NCBI GenBank assembly: GCA_025056955.1
Contig: JANWYL010000118.1
Coordinates: forward strand, 1-8,625
From: Sandaracinaceae bacterium
Lineage (GTDB): Bacteria; Myxococcota_A; Polyangia; Polyangiales; Sandaracinaceae
Length of the DNA: 8,625 nt
Reading direction: 5' to 3'
In this document: piece after piece, positions 5,648 through 8,625 of the stretch
Position numbering within the stretch: the stretch's first letter is position 1
How the letters are laid out: every line of letters starts with the position of its first letter
Notes under the pieces: generated by a model
What the model saw: only the letters and a program-made list of their open reading frames with translations
Told to the model about the DNA's origin: nothing
Databases searched by the model: none
Made by a program: the position numbers and the translations under genes

Positions 5648-7321
5648 ATGCCTTTTGAGGTGCGTCCCATTCAAGCTGTGGCTGAAGAGCTTGGCATCGA
5701 TCCAAGCGATTTCATTCCCTACGGAAGAGGCAAGGCAAAGATCGATCTCAGTGCCCTCGAGCGCCGCCCTTTGGCCCAGGGCAAGCTGGTTTTGGTTTCA
5801 GCGATGACACCCACACCTGCTGGCGAAGGCAAAACCACGACATCGATTGCGCTATCGATGGGGCTCAGGCGCCTTGGCAAAAAAGCGGTGGTTGCCCTAA
5901 GGGAGCCCTCTCTTGGGCCGGTCTTTGGGCTAAAGGGCGGAGGCACGGGTGGTGGTCGGGCCCAATTGGTCCCTGCCACGGACATTAACCTGCACTTTAC
6001 AGGCGACATCCACGCCGTTGGGGCCGCGCACAACCTCCTTGCGGCAATGGTTGATAACGAACTCCACTTCGATCCGCGTGGCGAAAAAAGAGGCCTTGAC
6101 GCTCGGCGAATCCACTGGCGGCGCGTCCTTGACATGAACGATCGGGCCCTTCGACGCATCGTGATTGGGCTTGGCGGGCGGGATGGTGGCGTTCCTCGCG
6201 AAAGTGGCTTTGACATCACCGCAGCAAGCGAAGTGATGGCGATTTTGTGCTTGGCCCGCTCCCGCTCTGACCTCCAGGCACGGCTTGCCCGCATCGTGGT
6301 CGGGCGCAGCCATGACCAGCGCCCAATCACTGCAGAAGACCTCGGCGCCACTCAAGCCATGGCAGCCCTTCTCCAGGACGCGATCATGCCAAACCTCGTC
6401 CAAACGACAGAGGGGGGGCCTGCCCTCGTCCACGGGGGCCCCTTCGCCAATATCGCCCACGGCTGCTCGAGCGTTATTGCCACAGAGCTTGGGCTCCGAT
6501 ATGCAGAAATCGTCGTCACTGAAGCCGGATTTGGCTTCGATCTTGGTGGCGAAAAATTCATCGACATCAAATGCAGAAAAGCAGGCCTTTTTCCAAGCGC
6601 CCTCGTCCTTGTCTGCACCTTGCGGGCGCTCAAGTACCACGGAGGGCTAGACCAAAAATCCCTTGACCATCCCAATCTCAGCGCCCTTCAAAAAGGAATC
6701 GCCAACCTCGACCACCACCTCGAATGTGCTCGGATGCTTGGCCTCCCCAGTGTCGTTGCCATCAATCGCTTTGAAAGCGACACCGCAGAAGAAATTGACT
6801 GGGTGCGCCGCCATTGCAAAGAGCAAGGCGTCGAGGCGGTCCCTTGCACCGCCTTTGCCGAGGGCGGAAGTGGCGCCATCGAAGTCGCCGAAGCCGTGCT
6901 CCAAGCCATTGAAAAAGCGCCGGGGCATGGGCAAGCGCCTTGGCAAAAGGTCTACGAAGACCACTCCCCCCTTGTCCACAAAATCGAATCCATTGCCCGC
7001 TTTTTCTATGGCGCAAATGGCGTCGATTTTGAGGGCCGGGCCCTCGAAGAACTCGAGCGCCTCCAGGCCGAAGGCAATGGCGAACTTCCCATTTGCATGG
7101 CCAAAACCCACCTTTCGATCTCAGACGATCCTTCAAAGCGCGGTCGCCCCCAAGGCTTTCGAATCACCGTGCGCGAAATCAGGCTTTCACAAGGCGCAGG
7201 CTTTGTCGTTGCCCTTACGGGAGAAATCCTCACCATGCCTGGCCTTCCCAAAGAACCTGCCGCTCGTCGCGTGCGCATTGATGCTTCTGGCGAGATCCGC
7301 GGGCTCATGCAGGGGGAGTGA
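5648..7321 (+). CDS. fhs: Formate-tetrahydrofolate ligase (10-formyl-THF synthetase)
   Basis: Cytoplasmic enzyme that joins formate to tetrahydrofolate using ATP, giving 10-formyl-THF for purine, formyl-Met and one-carbon metabolism (EC 6.3.4.3). The 557 residues are the usual family length. Signatures in order: the P-loop TPTPAGEGKTTTS (54-66), REPSLGPVFGLKGGG (85-99), DINLHFTGDIHAV (112-124), HGGPFANIAHG, VVTEAGFGFDLGGEKF, DIKCRKAGL and ALKYHGG. The start is constrained by an in-frame TAG at 5636-5638, so the ATG at 5648 is the first possible start; no clear Shine-Dalgarno precedes it. Several normally strongly conserved positions differ: GGGTGGGRAQ replaces GGAAGGGYAQ, and GFGFDLGGEKF replaces GFGADLGAEKF. 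The frame is otherwise intact, so I infer a functional enzyme from a divergent lineage. It is divergent from the irp operon and 33 bp upstream of an RluA-family gene, probably co-transcribed with it. No folD or other folate gene is visible. Confidence 0.98.
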   Translation: MPFEVRPIQAVAEELGIDPSDFIPYGRGKAKIDLSALERRPLAQGKLVLVSAMTPTPAGEGKTTTSIALSMGLRRLGKKAVVALREPSLGPVFGLKGGGTGGGRAQLVPATDINLHFTGDIHAVGAAHNLLAAMVDNELHFDPRGEKRGLDARRIHWRRVLDMNDRALRRIVIGLGGRDGGVPRESGFDITAASEVMAILCLARSRSDLQARLARIVVGRSHDQRPITAEDLGATQAMAALLQDAIMPNLVQTTEGGPALVHGGPFANIAHGCSSVIATELGLRYAEIVVTEAGFGFDLGGEKFIDIKCRKAGLFPSALVLVCTLRALKYHGGLDQKSLDHPNLSALQKGIANLDHHLECARMLGLPSVVAINRFESDTAEEIDWVRRHCKEQGVEAVPCTAFAEGGSGAIEVAEAVLQAIEKAPGHGQAPWQKVYEDHSPLVHKIESIARFFYGANGVDFEGRALEELERLQAEGNGELPICMAKTHLSISDDPSKRGRPQGFRITVREIRLSQGAGFVVALTGEILTMPGLPKEPAARRVRIDASGEIRGLMQGE

Positions 7322-7354
7322 AGCGCTGGCCACTCCAATCAAGGGCTACCATCT

Positions 7355-8455
7355 ATGGGTGAGGCACGCGCAACTTGCGTCGAAGGCATGCACGAAGGGC
7401 ACGACCAAGAAAAGCTCAAAGAAATCAAGGTGATCGTGCGAAAAGAAGACGAGGGAAAAATCCTCATGCGCCTCGTCAAAGAGGCCATGGAGGCCCAAGG
7501 GATTCCACAGAGCTGGAACCAAGCCCGCGAGCTGTGCCGGTCTGGCCGGGTCTTTGTCGATGGTGAGGAAATGCTCGATGCCTTCTTTGCACCAACACCC
7601 GGAAGCCACCTCCAGATCCGCCTCAATGCACCAAAGCGCAGGCACGGGATCTTGCACCCAAGCGAAATCGTCTACGTCGACGATGATGTGCTCGTGGTCA
7701 ACAAGCGCGCGGGAATTCTCACCCTCCCCTTCGATGAAGGCGATCGCGATACCCTCCTTGACCAAATCAGGGCCTATTTTTTGGCAAAACTGAGGGCACA
7801 AAAGCCTCAAAAACGCCACCTCGATGTCCAAATTGGCGTGGTGCACCGCCTCGATAAAGAAACGAGCGGTCTTTTGGTTTTTGCGAGAAACCACCGTGCC
7901 AAGCTCTCCCTCGACGAGCAAATCCGATCCCATTCGGTCGAGCGGCGCTACCTCGCGATTGCACATGGGGTTGTTCATGACGCAGTGCATCAAAGTCATA
8001 TCCTTGCCGATGTGGGAGATGGTTTCCGAGGAAGCTGGGGAAGCAGACCTTGGCACAAGGGGCCTCCCCCTCCGGACGCCAAGTGGAGCCACACCGAAGT
8101 GCGCTGGCTTGAGCGCTTTGGCCAAAAAGCCACCCTTGTCGAATGTCGCCTCCGCACAGGCAGGCAGCACCAAATCCGCATCCACCTCTCCGAAGCAGGG
8201 CATCCCTTGATTGGGGAAAAGGTTTATGTCCGCGGCCACCTTGGCCCTTTGATCGAAGCACCTCGTGTGATGCTTCATGCGAGATTGCTTGGCTTTGAAC
8301 ACCCGCGAACAGGCCGTTGGATGGAATTTGAGCTAGAAGCCCCAGGCGATTTTCGCAGAACCATTGAATCCCTTAGGGCTGAGGCAGGATCCTTCCTCCG
8401 CGAGAAGCCCAAAAATAAACTCAAAGCAAATGATGAAAGCGCAAGGCCCTGCTGA
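7355..8455 (+). CDS. RluA-family RNA pseudouridine synthase
   Basis: Cytoplasmic enzyme isomerising specific uridines in rRNA or tRNA to pseudouridine. The 366 residues fit the RluA/RluC/RluD layout. Residues about 27-91 resemble an S4 RNA-binding domain (NQARELCRSGRVFVDGE). The catalytic domain begins near YVDDDVLVVNKRAG (107-120), with the catalytic motif HRLDKETSGLLVFA (144-157; Asp147 the expected nucleophile). RRYLAIAHG (197-205) and RTGRQHQIRIHLSEAGHPLIG (247 onward) are standard motifs II/III. An Arg/Trp/Pro-rich insert (GSWGSRPWHKGPPPP, about 226-240) lies between. The start at 7355 has AAGGG at 7341-7345, spacing 9 nt; an alternative Met at 7388 has a less well placed purine run. The first 26 residues are not conserved-looking, so the start is moderately sure. 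The target uridine cannot be told from sequence. Its 3' end overlaps the next gene by about 26 bp. Confidence 0.95.
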   Translation: MGEARATCVEGMHEGHDQEKLKEIKVIVRKEDEGKILMRLVKEAMEAQGIPQSWNQARELCRSGRVFVDGEEMLDAFFAPTPGSHLQIRLNAPKRRHGILHPSEIVYVDDDVLVVNKRAGILTLPFDEGDRDTLLDQIRAYFLAKLRAQKPQKRHLDVQIGVVHRLDKETSGLLVFARNHRAKLSLDEQIRSHSVERRYLAIAHGVVHDAVHQSHILADVGDGFRGSWGSRPWHKGPPPPDAKWSHTEVRWLERFGQKATLVECRLRTGRQHQIRIHLSEAGHPLIGEKVYVRGHLGPLIEAPRVMLHARLLGFEHPRTGRWMEFELEAPGDFRRTIESLRAEAGSFLREKPKNKLKANDESARPC

Positions 8456-8625
8456 AAACGCGAGCCCTTTCAATCGCCTCCTTACCCCGCGCTTCCAAGC
8501 ACTCCTTGGAAGCCTTTGGGTGATGGTTCACGTGCTCATTCCCCTGCGTTATTACCTTTGGCCGGGCCATGACCGCTATGATGAGCGCTTCTCCTGGCGC
8601 ATGTTCTCAGCTGTGCGTGTCGAGC
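8430..8625 (+). CDS. Small membrane protein with vitamin-K carboxylase-like lumenal motif, 3'-truncated
   Basis: The frame opens with ATG-ATG at 8430/8433 inside the end of the RluA-family gene and runs past the window edge (65 codons visible). The visible protein has a short polar start, a hydrophobic stretch FQALLGSLWVMVHVLIPL suggesting a membrane segment, then LRYYLWPGHDRYDERFSWRM. That last part resembles the 'PLRh.lYPG...RFSWRMM' signature found after the HTTM domain in vitamin-K-dependent gamma-carboxylase and bacterial HTTM proteins (PF05090 region). No HTTM domain precedes it, because the RluA gene occupies the upstream DNA; it may be a stand-alone fragment of the family or a small relative. 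No strong Shine-Dalgarno is seen, and the 26-bp overlap suggests coupled translation. Whether it carboxylates anything is unknown; the recognised part is short. Confidence 0.75.
   Translation, partial: MMKAQGPAENASPFNRLLTPRFQALLGSLWVMVHVLIPLRYYLWPGHDRYDERFSWRMFSAVRVE

Noticed and set aside
5930..6640. 236-codon frame on the - strand inside fhs
   Set aside because: Antisense to unmistakable FTHFS motifs; no family features in the antisense product.
7346..8302. 318-codon frame on the - strand opposite the RluA-family gene
   Set aside because: The + strand frame carries the full pseudouridine synthase motifs. Long antisense frames are expected where stop codons are rare.

Overview
This window looks like chromosomal DNA from a Gram-negative bacterium. 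At least two genes begin with lipoprotein-type signal peptides. Composition is moderately GC-rich by eye, with leucine codons skewed to CTC/CTT rather than CTG. The gene set (IrpA/imelysin proteins, a di-haem DUF1111 protein, formate-tetrahydrofolate ligase, an RluA enzyme and a vitamin-K-carboxylase-like fragment) fits a deltaproteobacterium-like lineage such as Myxococcota or Bdellovibrionota. That assignment is inference; there is no rRNA or other phylogenetic marker.

Left part (1-1587, + strand): the 3' part of a long gene I do not recognise, open at the window edge. It has an N-terminal beta-rich region, an acidic/proline linker, and a C-terminal region resembling a C2 domain with unusually many cysteines. 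It converges on the next block across a 28-bp gap.

Middle part (5428 down to 1616, - strand): a compact three-gene operon encoding an IrpA-type imelysin lipoprotein, a DUF1111 di-haem c-type oxidoreductase lipoprotein, and a second, divergent imelysin-family protein. Junctions are 4 and 11 bp, with strong Shine-Dalgarno sequences at the internal starts. This order matches a known conserved neighbourhood (COG3487-COG3488-COG3489) associated with iron-responsive, periplasmic/envelope iron handling. A Fur-box-like sequence (13/19 to the classical consensus) lies just upstream of irpA. The fourth usual member, COG3490/DUF1513, is absent from the downstream position.

Intergenic 5429-5647: a 219-bp divergent control region. 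It holds the Fur-like site, several GGTGA/TCACC repeats that form inverted repeats, a 10-bp palindrome, a candidate leaderless promoter for fhs, and a doubtful 36-codon membrane-peptide ORF on the - strand.

Right part (5648-8625, + strand): fhs (formate-tetrahydrofolate ligase, one-carbon metabolism), then an RluA-family pseudouridine synthase 33 bp later, then the start of a small membrane protein that overlaps the end of the pseudouridine synthase gene. Its visible part carries a motif resembling the lumenal region of vitamin-K-dependent gamma-carboxylase/HTTM proteins, without a preceding HTTM domain. The tight spacing suggests co-transcription of the three.

No RNA genes, insertion sequences, CRISPR arrays or phage genes were seen. 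The most novel material is the unrecognised C2-like protein, the short carboxylase-like gene at the right edge, and the repeat-rich intergenic region.
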